A stretch of 64,000 nt of DNA, from assembly GCF_000423065.1 (NCBI RefSeq), contig NZ_AUHG01000010.1, forward strand, positions 372,001 through 436,000, written 5' to 3'. Position numbers and translations under genes: made by a program. Shown here one piece after another: positions 9,484-17,840 of this stretch. This stretch comes from Christiangramia echinicola DSM 19838. GTDB taxonomy: Bacteria > Bacteroidota > Bacteroidia > Flavobacteriales > Flavobacteriaceae. Each line of letters opens with the position of its first letter. Within the stretch, counting starts at the first letter, position 1. The notes below the pieces were generated by a model. It ran no database searches. It was not told the origin of the DNA and saw nothing but the letters and a program-made list of their open reading frames with translations.

Positions 9484-9504
9484 GCACTTCGACAGGCTCA
9501 GTGC
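9484..9504. repeat. Short palindrome GCACT-N11-AGTGC
   Basis: Inverted repeat GCACT / AGTGC around TCGACAGGCTC. The same short repeat is, as I recall, widespread between genes in flavobacteria. No poly-T follows, so it is not a classical terminator. Confidence 0.5.
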
Positions 9505-9565
9505 TATATGATTTTAATTGAAGGTTTAAAATTGCTTACTGAATCAGAAAACTGTGCACTGAATT

Positions 9566-9654
9566 TTGCGCAAGGGATAGCAGCGGTTAGCTCCCGATAG
9601 CTGACAAGCTAGTGGGACTATGAGCGTATAGCCCGACCCGTGAGGGTTGCGCCC
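9566..9654. repeat. Structured intergenic element, copy A
   Basis: 89 bp starting TTGCGC and ending GCGCCC, with internal hairpins TAGCT-GACA-AGCTA and CCC-GTGA-GGG and the motif GAGCGTATAGCCCG. A second element with the same ends and near-identical length lies at 45958-46048. The right end touches the queD stop codon. Confidence 0.55.
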
Positions 9655-10106
9655 TAAGCATTATCACTCGCATACCACTCGGCAAACGAAGTCTCTGTCT
9701 CCTGAAGTTTTAACGAATGCAAATTGATATGAGAAGGCAGGTGTTTCTTGATCTTTTCAGCGAAATCTATGACCATATTCTCACTGGTAGGCTGATACTC
9801 TACGAGAATCACATGATGACCGCGATCCTTGAGCTCCTTAGCCAGTTCTATATGCGGAGTGTTCTTGTTGAAGACCGTGGCGTGATCAAATACATCTACG
9901 ATCTCAGATTTCACGATCTTTTTAAGGTCTCCAAAGTCTATTACCATCCCAAACTTCACATTATCATTATCTGTAATAGGCTGGCCAATCACGGTTACGC
10001 TCAATTTATAGCTGTGACCATGTACATTCCGGCATTTCCCGTCGTAACCATAAAGGGCGTGACCGGTTTCAAATGAAAATTGTTTGGTGATTCTAATATT
10101 GCTCAT
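9654..10106 (-). CDS. queD: 6-carboxy-5,6,7,8-tetrahydropterin synthase / 6-pyruvoyl-tetrahydropterin synthase family
   Basis: 150 aa. Converts dihydroneopterin triphosphate towards 6-carboxytetrahydropterin, the second step of queuosine (7-deazaguanine) synthesis. Zinc histidines in FETGHALYG and NVHGHSY, catalytic Cys in GKCRNVHGH, and the TSENMVIDFAE signature with the family Glu. The length is normal. No other que genes in view. The minus-strand box TATCTTTG (10124-10131) is a perfect -7 element just upstream. Confidence 0.9.
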   Translation of the reverse strand: MSNIRITKQFSFETGHALYGYDGKCRNVHGHSYKLSVTVIGQPITDNDNVKFGMVIDFGDLKKIVKSEIVDVFDHATVFNKNTPHIELAKELKDRGHHVILVEYQPTSENMVIDFAEKIKKHLPSHINLHSLKLQETETSFAEWYASDNA

Positions 10107-10159
10107 TTCAGCAGATTTTGCTGCAAAGATAAATGAATTTTTGAGGTTGAATTTTTAAC

Positions 10160-10189
10160 ATTGCCGAATTGAATTATAATTTACATTTG
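10160..10189 (+). promoter_or_regulatory. Promoter of the 2OG-Fe(II) oxygenase gene
   Basis: ATTG-N18-TACATTTG, -7 box perfect (10182-10189), 18 bp before the ATG at 10207, so the leader is very short. It shares the intergenic region with the divergent queD -7 box. Confidence 0.55.
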
Positions 10190-10206
10190 CGAAATTTTTA
10201 TAGCAA

Positions 10207-10860
10207 ATGATCGCGAACGCCCCGGAGCTGTTTGAACAGTTAGAATTCATTGAAAATCCTCTTTACGAGCGAATTATATCTGATCTTTTAGAAAAGAAAT
10301 ACAGTGTGATCGACGATTTTTTTAATCACGAAGAGGTTGATCTTTTGCGATCTACTCTGCTGGAGAAATATGAGGAAGATAATTTTAAAAAAGCTGCAAT
10401 TGGTAATCGTACCAATGAGGTGATCGCCAAATCTGTACGTGGGGATTTTATTCTCTGGATCAATGAAGCTGATGCGGGGCCGGCAGAGAATGTATATTTT
10501 CAAAAAATAAATTCCCTGGTAGATTATTTAAACCGTACCTGTTTTATGGGAATTTTGCATAAAGAATTTCATTATGCTCTATATCCTGAAGGTACTTTCT
10601 ATAAGAGACATCTGGATACCTTTCAAAACGATGGCCGAAGGAAATTATCTATGGTCTGTTATTTGAATAATGAAGACTGGAAGCCTGAGAATGGTGGAGA
10701 ACTGGTAATTTATACCAATGTTAATGGTTTGGAAGAACAGGTCAATATTTACCCATTGCCGGGAAGAGTTGTGATTTTTGAAAGTCAGGAACTGGAACAT
10801 GAGGTGAAACCGGTAAAAGTCCCCAGGTTAAGTATTACGGGCTGGTTAAAAACCAGGTAA
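10207..10860 (+). CDS. 2OG-Fe(II) oxygenase (prolyl 4-hydroxylase-like)
   Basis: 217 aa, cytosolic. Double-stranded beta-helix dioxygenase: iron ligands HxD in YKRHLDTFQ and the distal His in LEHEVKPV, 2-oxoglutarate-binding Arg in RLSITGWL; LSMVCYLN and GGELVIY are typical P4Hc strands. The substrate is unknown; relatives hydroxylate protein prolines or act in stress responses. Monocistronic from its own promoter. Confidence 0.88.
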   Translation: MIANAPELFEQLEFIENPLYERIISDLLEKKYSVIDDFFNHEEVDLLRSTLLEKYEEDNFKKAAIGNRTNEVIAKSVRGDFILWINEADAGPAENVYFQKINSLVDYLNRTCFMGILHKEFHYALYPEGTFYKRHLDTFQNDGRRKLSMVCYLNNEDWKPENGGELVIYTNVNGLEEQVNIYPLPGRVVIFESQELEHEVKPVKVPRLSITGWLKTR

Positions 10861-10861
10861 T

Positions 10862-10972
10862 TTACTTTCTGAATTTCTTGTAAACAAAGACTCCAATAAG
10901 GATCAGGGCTAAAATTAGCCAGAATCCCATTCCGCTTAAAAAACTAAAAAACTCCCAGGTATCCTGATCCAT
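10862..10972 (-). CDS. 36-aa single-pass membrane protein (third of a triad)
   Basis: Starts MDQDTWEFFSF, then a membrane helix GFWLILALILIGVFVY and a basic tail KKFRK. Start and stop interlock with the upstream 60-aa gene as TAATG. Charge distribution predicts N-terminus outside, C-terminus in the cytosol. No known family recognised. Confidence 0.6.
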   Translation of the reverse strand: MDQDTWEFFSFLSGMGFWLILALILIGVFVYKKFRK

Positions 10973-11154
10973 TAATTCTTGTGTTTTCGTGAATTTCTAA
11001 CATTCCAGCGATATCTGGCGAAATAGAATAGTCCTAAAAGCGCTAATATCGCCAATAGATACCAAAAGTTTTCCGTTAGGAAATCCTGAATTGTCCAACC
11101 CCATTCCTGTGCTTCGTTAGGGTCTTTATCCTTTGGTAGATGTTCCTGCATCAT
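10972..11154 (-). CDS. 60-aa single-pass membrane protein (second of a triad)
   Basis: Acidic N-terminal part with PKDKDPNEAQEWGWTIQDF, a membrane helix about 30-46 (FWYLLAILALLGLFYFA) and a strongly basic tail RYRWNVRNSRKHKN. Its ATG overlaps the stop of the 54-aa gene (ATGA) and its stop overlaps the 36-aa start (TAATG). Tight coupling argues that it is translated. Function unknown. Confidence 0.7.
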   Translation of the reverse strand: MMQEHLPKDKDPNEAQEWGWTIQDFLTENFWYLLAILALLGLFYFARYRWNVRNSRKHKN

Positions 11155-11315
11155 GGTTTTACTTTTAAATTTTTCCGCATTAAAATAGCAAAAATGATCC
11201 CAACCAAAAGGCCAGCAATAAGAAAGATATTATCCCCGATAAAAGCTCCAATATCATAACCTAGTTTTTGAATTTCACCTCCGGTGGAATCGATAATCAG
11301 GCTTTTTAAGTACAT
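11151..11315 (-). CDS. 54-aa single-pass membrane protein (first of a triad)
   Basis: Starts MYLKSLIIDSTGGEIQKLG, membrane helix about 30-46 (IFLIAGLLVGIIFAIL) and basic tail MRKNLKVKP. It begins 3 bp after the enoyl-CoA hydratase stop and overlaps the 60-aa gene by ATGA, so all four genes look like one transcript. Function unknown. Confidence 0.62.
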   Translation of the reverse strand: MYLKSLIIDSTGGEIQKLGYDIGAFIGDNIFLIAGLLVGIIFAILMRKNLKVKP

Positions 11316-11318
11316 ATT

Positions 11319-12086
11319 TTACTTTTTGAATTTCGCCAAAGCATTCTTAGTGAAGTCTGAAAGTACTAATTCTCCAGATACTGACGCATTTTCATATAAA
11401 GAATGAGCCCAGTGATCGGTATTTTTCCATAGAGTTTTTTTCATCTGGGTTAATGCATCCGGATTATATGAAGCAAGTTTTTCTGTAAAAAGCTCTATTT
11501 CCTTATCCAGGTCTTCTATAGAATCAAAAACCTTAGCATACAAACCTTTTTCCTTGGCCCAATATGCATTTTTCCATTCATGAGCTGCCAGACTAAGTTC
11601 TGCAAGTGCGCCGACTCCCATTTTTCTCTCTACCGCAGGGGCGATCACAAAAGGACCAATCCCAATACTAAGTTCAGAAAGTTTTATCGCGGCGGCATCT
11701 GTAGCCATTGCATAATCACAGGCAGAGACCAGACCTACGCCTCCGCCAACGGTTTTACCCTGAACTCGGCCTACGATAAGTTTATTACAACTTCGCATGG
11801 CATTGATCACATTGGCAAAACCCGAGAAGAATTTCTTCCCAGACTCAAGATCATCTATTTCAATAAGTTCATTGAAAGAAGCTCCGGCACAAAAGGCTTT
11901 TTCACCTTCAGATTTTAATAGTATAACATTTACTTCCTTATTTTCTGAAAATTTATTGATCTCAGCTTCCAGGCGATCTAAAAGTACCGATGGGAAAGAA
12001 TTACTGGCCGGGTGACCAAATTCAACAGTTGCGATCTTATTTTCAATATTGGTATATAAACTTCCGTTTTCGCGGCTGGTAGTCAT
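11319..12086 (-). CDS. Enoyl-CoA hydratase/isomerase family protein
   Basis: 255 aa, crotonase fold. Oxyanion-hole segments FCAGASFNEL (about 66-75) and GGGVGLVSACDYAMA (about 113-127) are clear; one of the usual catalytic glutamates appears as Ser/Leu near KLSELSIGIGP, so the exact reaction (hydratase, isomerase or methylglutaconyl-CoA type) cannot be fixed. First gene of a likely operon with three tiny membrane proteins. Own promoter at 12104-12133. Confidence 0.9.
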   Translation of the reverse strand: MTTSRENGSLYTNIENKIATVEFGHPASNSFPSVLLDRLEAEINKFSENKEVNVILLKSEGEKAFCAGASFNELIEIDDLESGKKFFSGFANVINAMRSCNKLIVGRVQGKTVGGGVGLVSACDYAMATDAAAIKLSELSIGIGPFVIAPAVERKMGVGALAELSLAAHEWKNAYWAKEKGLYAKVFDSIEDLDKEIELFTEKLASYNPDALTQMKKTLWKNTDHWAHSLYENASVSGELVLSDFTKNALAKFKK

Positions 12087-12103
12087 AAATTTCAGGTTTT
12101 TAT

Positions 12104-12133
12104 CAAAGTTAATGATAATGCTTAAAACCGAAA
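12104..12133 (-). promoter_or_regulatory. Promoter of the enoyl-CoA hydratase operon
   Basis: Minus strand TTTC-N18-TAACTTTG, with a perfect -7 box (12104-12111) 18 bp before the ATG. Confidence 0.5.
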
Positions 12134-12149
12134 CTTTACTTAACAGAAT

Positions 12150-13478
12150 CTAAACTTCCTTCTGGAGATATTTTCTTCGGAAATAAATGACCAGGGTGCT
12201 ACTTCTAATTAGCATCCAAACAAAAAAGGCGATCCATATACCGTAAAGTTCAAGCCCGAAATAGTCTGAAATTAGCAGGGCAGGAGTGAAGCCAAGAAAA
12301 GTTGCTGCCAGGAGCACATTTCTTAAATACTTTGCTTCTCCAAGTCCTTTGAATATTCCGTCGAACATAAATGCAATAGCATTTACCGGTTGCATTAAAA
12401 GAACTATCCAGAATACTGATGAAAACAGGGCTAATACACTCGCTTCTTTATTAAATAGTAGCCCTATCTGGGTATAGAAAATGGTACAAATTCCCATAAG
12501 GATCAAGGCAATGAATACAGCATATTTACTGATCTTCTTACTCAGTTCCCAAAGATTTTTATAATCCATTGCACCCAGTAGTTTTCCGCCAATAGCGTTA
12601 CCAGCATTGGCATAGCCATCTATAAAAAAGCTAAAGAATAGCCAGATATTCATAAGGATACTTTGCGCGGCAATATAATTTTTCCCATAACCAGTAGCGT
12701 AAGCATTGGCGAGATAGATAGCGAAATTTAAGGCAGCGGTTCGTATAAATAGATTGGCTGCCATGATAAGAAGGCCTCTCATTCTGGGATTAATATTAAG
12801 GCTCAATTTTAAATGAAATGGAGTTTTCTTAAAAAAGAACCACATTGCCATGATCAACATAGTTCCCTGAGCAGCAAGGCTGGCGTATGCGGCGCCTTTT
12901 AAATGCATAGGTGGGATTAACTCATCTACACCATAAACCAGTAGGTAATCCAGCACAATATTCACAGCAGCTCCAGTTAAACTACATTTCATGGCCCAGA
13001 GTGTATTCTGTAACCCACGAAAAACCCCAAATATTGCAAAGGTGACCAAAGTAAGTGGATAACCTAAGGCTCTAATCTGGTAATAATCCTCAGAATACTG
13101 TAAAATGAGACCTTCAGCATTATAAGCACTAAAGATGGCTTTTGCGAAATATGCGGTGGTAGCATATATCACCAGGCTAAAAAGGAAGTTGAAAAATATG
13201 GCCTGTGGGATCAGGGTTTTGACCGCATGTAATCTGTTAGCTCCCAGATGCTGGGAAACTATCGCCGAAATAGCTGTTTTTGTCTGAGCTACGATCCAGA
13301 TGATCGCAGATAAAAATGAACCTACGATTCCGGCGGCAGCTAAGGCTTCAATAGAATTATTATCTACATTTCCAATTACTGCAATGTCTGTAAGGGATAT
13401 AAGAGGTTCTGCTATTCCCGCAATAATTGCAGGGATAGCGATCTTATTTATATTTCTAAAACTTACTGAATTATCCAA
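12150..13478 (-). CDS. MATE family efflux transporter
   Basis: 442 aa with about 12 predicted membrane helices in two homologous bundles. N-terminal PAIIAGIAEPLISLTDIAVIG and VSQHLGANRLHAVK are MATE/DinF-type signatures. Expected Na+- or H+-driven export of drugs or metabolites across the inner membrane; substrate unknown. A perfect minus-strand -7 box (TATATTTG, 13498-13505) lies about 20 bp upstream. No regulator adjacent. Confidence 0.92.
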   Translation of the reverse strand: MDNSVSFRNINKIAIPAIIAGIAEPLISLTDIAVIGNVDNNSIEALAAAGIVGSFLSAIIWIVAQTKTAISAIVSQHLGANRLHAVKTLIPQAIFFNFLFSLVIYATTAYFAKAIFSAYNAEGLILQYSEDYYQIRALGYPLTLVTFAIFGVFRGLQNTLWAMKCSLTGAAVNIVLDYLLVYGVDELIPPMHLKGAAYASLAAQGTMLIMAMWFFFKKTPFHLKLSLNINPRMRGLLIMAANLFIRTAALNFAIYLANAYATGYGKNYIAAQSILMNIWLFFSFFIDGYANAGNAIGGKLLGAMDYKNLWELSKKISKYAVFIALILMGICTIFYTQIGLLFNKEASVLALFSSVFWIVLLMQPVNAIAFMFDGIFKGLGEAKYLRNVLLAATFLGFTPALLISDYFGLELYGIWIAFFVWMLIRSSTLVIYFRRKYLQKEV

Positions 13479-13517
13479 GGGTGACTTTGCTGAAGGACAA
13501 ATATAGAATGCGCAGGT

Positions 13518-14018
13518 TTAAAAAAGCAATTCGTAGCAATAAAATGGATGTTCACTTTGTTTCGGGAAATAGATGTCACCAAGTCTTCGATAACCTCTTT
13601 TTTCATAAAACTGCTGGTTTCGGGAATTCTGACTAAAGGTGTCCAGCCTTACCGATTCATAATTATTTTCTCGGGCTACCTCTTCGGCGAAATCCATCAA
13701 TTTCTGGGCGTATCCTTTCCCCCAATACTCGGGATGAGTGGCAAGCCTATGTATATAAAGGTTGTTCTCTGTTTTGCTTAGCCAATCTATAGGGATATAT
13801 TCTTCATCTTTTGTAGGAGTGATGACAATAATCCCCAGGATCTTATCCTCTTTTGCTAATACATATAATTCTTGCAGTTGAATATCCCTTTCCAGCTTTT
13901 GCAAAGAAGGATAATGTTCATTCCATTGATATATTCCTTTCTGGATCATTGCCCGGGCGCTAGCTTCGGTAAGCAATTTTATTTCCTGAAGGTCTTTAAA
14001 TTCAGCCTTTCTTATCAT
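13518..14018 (-). CDS. GNAT family N-acetyltransferase
   Basis: 166 aa. Acetyl-CoA-binding motif A reads HRLATHPEYWGKGYAQKLMDFA with the Q/RxxGxG/A loop as YWGKGYA, followed by motif B SQNSRNQQFYEKRGYRRLG. Acceptor substrate unknown. It is separated from the tRNA gene upstream by about 60 bp and transcribed away from it. Confidence 0.9.
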   Translation of the reverse strand: MIRKAEFKDLQEIKLLTEASARAMIQKGIYQWNEHYPSLQKLERDIQLQELYVLAKEDKILGIIVITPTKDEEYIPIDWLSKTENNLYIHRLATHPEYWGKGYAQKLMDFAEEVARENNYESVRLDTFSQNSRNQQFYEKRGYRRLGDIYFPKQSEHPFYCYELLF

Positions 14019-14039
14019 TTTAAAGTAGAAAAATAAACA

Positions 14040-14070
14040 TTTCGATATTTCGGAAAAATTACTACATTTG
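14040..14070 (+). promoter_or_regulatory. Promoter of tRNA-Ala
   Basis: TTTC-N19-TACATTTG; the -7 box is perfect and the spacing ideal. The tRNA begins 10 bp after the -7 box. Confidence 0.65.
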
Positions 14071-14079
14071 CTCCCAGTC

Positions 14080-14153
14080 GGGGGATTAGCTCAGCTGGCT
14101 AGAGCGTTTGGCTGGCAGCCAAAAGGTCATCGGTTCGACTCCGATATTCTCCA
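14080..14153 (+). tRNA. tRNA-Ala (anticodon GGC)
   Basis: 74 nt cloverleaf: acceptor GGGGGAT / ATTCTCC with the G3-U70 alanine identity pair, D arm GCTC...GAGC, anticodon stem TTTGG / CCAAA around loop CTGGCAG (anticodon GGC, T33 present), T arm ATCGG-TTCGACT-CCGAT, discriminator A. The 3' CCA is not encoded, as usual in this phylum. Confidence 0.96.
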
Positions 14154-14157
14154 CAAA

Positions 14158-14187
14158 AAAACCACTGAATTTCAGTGGTTTTTTTAT
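14158..14187. terminator. Bidirectional terminator between tRNA-Ala and the hydrolase gene
   Basis: Perfect stem ACCACTGAA / TTCAGTGGT flanked by A7 on the left and T7 on the right, so it serves the tRNA (+) and the hydrolase (-) that converge here. Confidence 0.85.
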
Positions 14188-14189
14188 TT

Positions 14190-15086
14190 CTAATCGTCAT
14201 TAGAATCTCCATATTCGTCCCATAATTCTTTGGAATCGGCTTTAAGGAAATCTATACTTTTAGTAATTACATGGTTGAACTCTTTGGGAAGTTCCTCTCC
14301 ATTCCAGGGATGACTTATTCCAAACACATGATCTGCATTTTCTACAAGAAGCAATTTAGGTGCAGGACTCCATTCGAATAAATTTCCTGCTTCCCCAATA
14401 GAAACACTGGTATCGCTACTTCCGTGAGCAATTAAATGTGGAATTTGGAGTTTCTTAGCCGCTCTTTTAATATTCAGCCTTTCCTTGTTTTCCCTAAAGT
14501 TTTTATAGAATTGGTAATGATGAGGTAACTGTCTTCCTGTTCTTGTATTAACTATATACTGTACACCTTTTTTCTCCCAGGTTTCGAGTTTCTTGCCTTC
14601 CGGAAAACGCGAACCATAATCGGAAACTGAAGCTAAGGTAATTAGTTTGGTAATTCTTTTATCTTCAGCTGCCTTTATAGTAACTATTCCTCCACCTCTG
14701 GAATGGCCAATTAGATTGATGTCATCTGGTTTAATCTGGGTGGCGAATTTGAAATCTGGCAGTAAGATCCAGTCAAGTACAGATTGTAGATCATCAAGTT
14801 CTTTCACATAATTATTATCACCAAAAGCCTCGATATTCAGGAATTCTGTAAGGTTTTCGGGGTCTGTGCCATTGTGACTAAAGTTGAATTTTAAGAAAAA
14901 GAAACCTTGCTCAGCAATTCTTTCGCCCATCTTATCCCATGCACCCCAGTCTTTAAACCCTTTATAGCCATGGCAAAAAATTACAATTGGCTTAGGTTTT
15001 CCATCATCTTTGAAGATAAGATCTGCCACTATAGGCTTATCGTGCTTCCCTTCTAAGACAATATTCAATTCTTTAGAAACTTCCAT
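14190..15086 (-). CDS. Alpha/beta hydrolase (dienelactone hydrolase/BAAT-like)
   Basis: 298 aa, no signal peptide. Oxyanion region VIFCHGYKGFKDWGAWD, nucleophile elbow GHSRGGG with Ser, acid in HGSSDTSV and catalytic His in NADHVFG. Esterase or peptidase activity possible; substrate unknown. Its start overlaps the end of the AddB-like gene by 14 bp, so it is probably translated from the same transcript. Confidence 0.9.
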   Translation of the reverse strand: MEVSKELNIVLEGKHDKPIVADLIFKDDGKPKPIVIFCHGYKGFKDWGAWDKMGERIAEQGFFFLKFNFSHNGTDPENLTEFLNIEAFGDNNYVKELDDLQSVLDWILLPDFKFATQIKPDDINLIGHSRGGGIVTIKAAEDKRITKLITLASVSDYGSRFPEGKKLETWEKKGVQYIVNTRTGRQLPHHYQFYKNFRENKERLNIKRAAKKLQIPHLIAHGSSDTSVSIGEAGNLFEWSPAPKLLLVENADHVFGISHPWNGEELPKEFNHVITKSIDFLKADSKELWDEYGDSNDD

Positions 15087-17829
15087 AACTTTTCTTAATT
15101 TCTTTCTCTATAAATGGGATCTCCGGGTTACAGATCTCCACTATTAATTTTTTTAATTCTATTTGAAACAGGTCTAAAGTTTCTTCAGTGATCATAGAAT
15201 CCTTATTTCTTGTACCAGATTCTTTTTTCTCAAATTTCAAAAATCCTGATTTTAGATTTTTAAAAGAAACTATTCCTGCTTCGGCGGGAAATTTAAGGTC
15301 TTTCTCTAGTGCAATCAAGCTCGCATAAGTTAAAACCTGAAAACTTTTGGAGTAATTATCATAATCTTTTGTTATTTCAGTCCAGTCTTCTACAGTTAGA
15401 TTTCTAGACTCTACTTTTCCGGTCTTATAATCTATAATTCGAGGAATTCCGTTTGATTTTTCAAATCGATCTACCTTGCCGCGAAGATAAACTGAAAAAG
15501 GCAAATTTTCTATAGGAAGCGCAACTTTCAGATCTTTTTCTATCTGTACGATCTCGATTTCTTCACCGGTTTTTAATCTGTTGATTTCGAATCTCAGGAA
15601 ATTATGAAGATACCTTTTAGCAACTTCGAATATTAACAGGTTCTTACCCTTCTCCAGGGGAAGCTTGCTGTATGTTTCAGAGAACTCTTTAGCGATCTGT
15701 TTATCTGCCTGTTTTATGAAATTTTCGATGATTTCTTTTGTTATTAGCTGTCCTTCATAATTCTTATAAAGATTTTCCAGGGCGTTATGCACTACAGTAC
15801 CCAGAGTATTAAAGGCAACAGTTTCTTCCACTTCATCCTGATCCCTAACTCCCAGTACATACTGATGATAAAAATCCAGAGGATTTCTAATGTAGGTAGT
15901 AAGGGCTGAAGGGGAAAATCCAGAAGAGGCCAGAGATTTTATTCTTTCCAGCATTTCCGGAGTTTTCTTTACCACTTTAAGTTCATTCTTTACCTGGGGA
16001 ACTTTTGGGCTGATTAGAATTTTCTTTTGATGATGTGCAGCCTGCTTTTCGATCTGTAACTGAGTTAAGAATCTGCTTTTTTCGCCTGAGTTAAGTCCTT
16101 CAGCTTCTGTATTATAAAGCAAATAGACATTCTTAGCTCTTTGCAACAACCTGTAAAAGTGATAGGTATATACCGCATCCTTTTCCCGGTAGGTGGGTAA
16201 TTTATATTCCTGTTTTAGATCGTAAGGGATAAAGGAATTATCTGACTTTCCAGCCGGTAAAACTCCTTCATTTAATGAGGTTATAATTACTGTTTCAAAA
16301 TCCAGTGCTCTGGATTCCAGCATTCCCATTAACTGAAGCCCCTTAAAAGGTTTACCCTGGAAATCTAATGTTTCGGTGGTTAAGATCTCCTTGTAGAAAT
16401 TGTACAGAGATTTGATGGTTTTTAAATGCGGATATTTTTCATTCAGAGTTTCCAGTTTGTTGAAAAGTACATGAAAGTGATATAAAAATTCTAATTCTAT
16501 TTTATCCTCCTCTTTCTTTAAGTGGTTCTTCAATAACTGGATAAGTTGATGAAAATCCTTAATTAAAGTGGAAACATTATTCTTTTTTGGTTCCAGGCAG
16601 GCTTTTATGATTGCTCTCTGTGCTTCCGGAAATTCTGAAAGGATCGTTTCATATTTAAGATACACAAGATTTTCAGTATTTATCCTGGTAACGAGAGCTT
16701 CAGAATATGGATCAAGTAAAGGATTTAAAGTTGGATGATTAAGAATGGAGGTCACATCCTTGTAATAATAGTCGCCCGTATTATTAATATGTATTTGAAA
16801 GAGACTTTCAAATAGGGAACTAATAGGGGCATTCTTAATGGGAAATCCCATTGTTATATTTAATTCTTCTATCTCTGGAGGTAATGAATTAAGTACGGGT
16901 AATAACAGCTCTTCTTCTCCCAGAACTATAGCTGTATTTTCAAGTTGATCTTTTCCAAGATCGGTTAAAATTTCTCCCACGTATTTCGCCTGTCCAATAT
17001 TCTTAGGCACTCCAATAAATTCTATATTCTTTTCCTTAGCGTAATAATGGGAAAATTGTTCATATCTATTATCCTGATAGTATTCCCAATCTTTTAGATA
17101 GTCGCGTAAAAAAAGCGAGGCTGCATGAGAAGGATCTTTATAAAATACCTCATCCATGTCCCAGTATACCTCTGCATGTTGCACTTTGAGAAGCTCCTGT
17201 ATAATGTGTTGCTCAGATGAATTAAGGGCATTAAAACCTATAAAAACATGTTTACTATCATTTTGTGCTATATAGGAGTGTATGTTTTCTGAAGCTTTTC
17301 TATAAACCAGGCCCTGATATCCCTGACCTTTAGCTATTAAAACTTTTGAAAGTTCTTCATAATACCCAGGGAGGTTTTTCCAGAATTTAAGATACCTCTT
17401 TATGAGATCTGTTTTTTCATCCTGTAGGTACCAATGTTTGAGATCCTGGATCCCGGATAAATAATCGAAAAACGGTTTGTGATCTATTAAATACCTGTCT
17501 ATTTCATTGAAATCCTGAATGAGGCTTTGAGCCCAGGTAATAAAGGTTTCGAAGTCTTCTGTATCTTCCGGTGGGGTTAAGTTCTTATAGACATCGTAAA
17601 ATTCAAAAAGACTGATGGTGTTGTCTATTGGTTCTAAGCCAGATATCACCTCAGTGAATTCTTCAACGCTGTAAATGGTTGGGGTGAAAAATGTATTATC
17701 TGAAATTGCAGCAAGTTCCTTTATTAAGTAAGAACCGGCTCTTTTACTGGGAAGGATAAAGGTGATTTCAGAAAGGGGAGTATCAGAAGTTTTTAGTTTC
17801 TGTAATACTTCGCGTATAAATGATTCCAT
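15073..17829 (-). CDS. AddB-like PD-(D/E)XK nuclease-helicase subunit
   Basis: 918 aa. Partner subunit of an AddAB (RecBCD-type) double-strand-break resection enzyme. The N-terminus has the inactive-helicase-like segment ITFILPSKRAGSYLIKEL; the middle has VIITSLNEGVLP (UvrD-like motif); the C-terminal nuclease has LRGKVDRFE...IIDYKTGKVESR (Asp and DxK of PD-(D/E)XK). Only two cysteines are obvious (KACLEP, EICNPE), so the four-Cys iron-sulfur staple of firmicute AddB is absent. The AddA-like partner lies 3 kb upstream at 20819-23926. Confidence 0.88.
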   Translation of the reverse strand: MESFIREVLQKLKTSDTPLSEITFILPSKRAGSYLIKELAAISDNTFFTPTIYSVEEFTEVISGLEPIDNTISLFEFYDVYKNLTPPEDTEDFETFITWAQSLIQDFNEIDRYLIDHKPFFDYLSGIQDLKHWYLQDEKTDLIKRYLKFWKNLPGYYEELSKVLIAKGQGYQGLVYRKASENIHSYIAQNDSKHVFIGFNALNSSEQHIIQELLKVQHAEVYWDMDEVFYKDPSHAASLFLRDYLKDWEYYQDNRYEQFSHYYAKEKNIEFIGVPKNIGQAKYVGEILTDLGKDQLENTAIVLGEEELLLPVLNSLPPEIEELNITMGFPIKNAPISSLFESLFQIHINNTGDYYYKDVTSILNHPTLNPLLDPYSEALVTRINTENLVYLKYETILSEFPEAQRAIIKACLEPKKNNVSTLIKDFHQLIQLLKNHLKKEEDKIELEFLYHFHVLFNKLETLNEKYPHLKTIKSLYNFYKEILTTETLDFQGKPFKGLQLMGMLESRALDFETVIITSLNEGVLPAGKSDNSFIPYDLKQEYKLPTYREKDAVYTYHFYRLLQRAKNVYLLYNTEAEGLNSGEKSRFLTQLQIEKQAAHHQKKILISPKVPQVKNELKVVKKTPEMLERIKSLASSGFSPSALTTYIRNPLDFYHQYVLGVRDQDEVEETVAFNTLGTVVHNALENLYKNYEGQLITKEIIENFIKQADKQIAKEFSETYSKLPLEKGKNLLIFEVAKRYLHNFLRFEINRLKTGEEIEIVQIEKDLKVALPIENLPFSVYLRGKVDRFEKSNGIPRIIDYKTGKVESRNLTVEDWTEITKDYDNYSKSFQVLTYASLIALEKDLKFPAEAGIVSFKNLKSGFLKFEKKESGTRNKDSMITEETLDLFQIELKKLIVEICNPEIPFIEKEIKKSYGSF

Positions 17830-17840
17830 ACGCCTAAAAT

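Larger units (their letters stand above)
9214..9653. other. 440-bp gene-free stretch filled with intergenic repeats
   Basis: No convincing gene. It holds, in order: inverted arms around 9258-9307 (AATGACAATTTTC against GAAATTTTGTCATT), the long inverted repeat 9370-9454, the hairpin 9484-9504 and the structured element 9566-9654. Open frames across it have no family features and read through the repeats. Confidence 0.8.

Noticed and set aside
9238-9600. 120-codon plus-strand frame in the lpxH-queD gap
   Set aside because: It runs through several intergenic repeats and encodes no recognisable domain.
11580-11918. 112-codon plus-strand frame opposite the enoyl-CoA hydratase
   Set aside because: It is a shadow of a clear crotonase-family gene; no domain.
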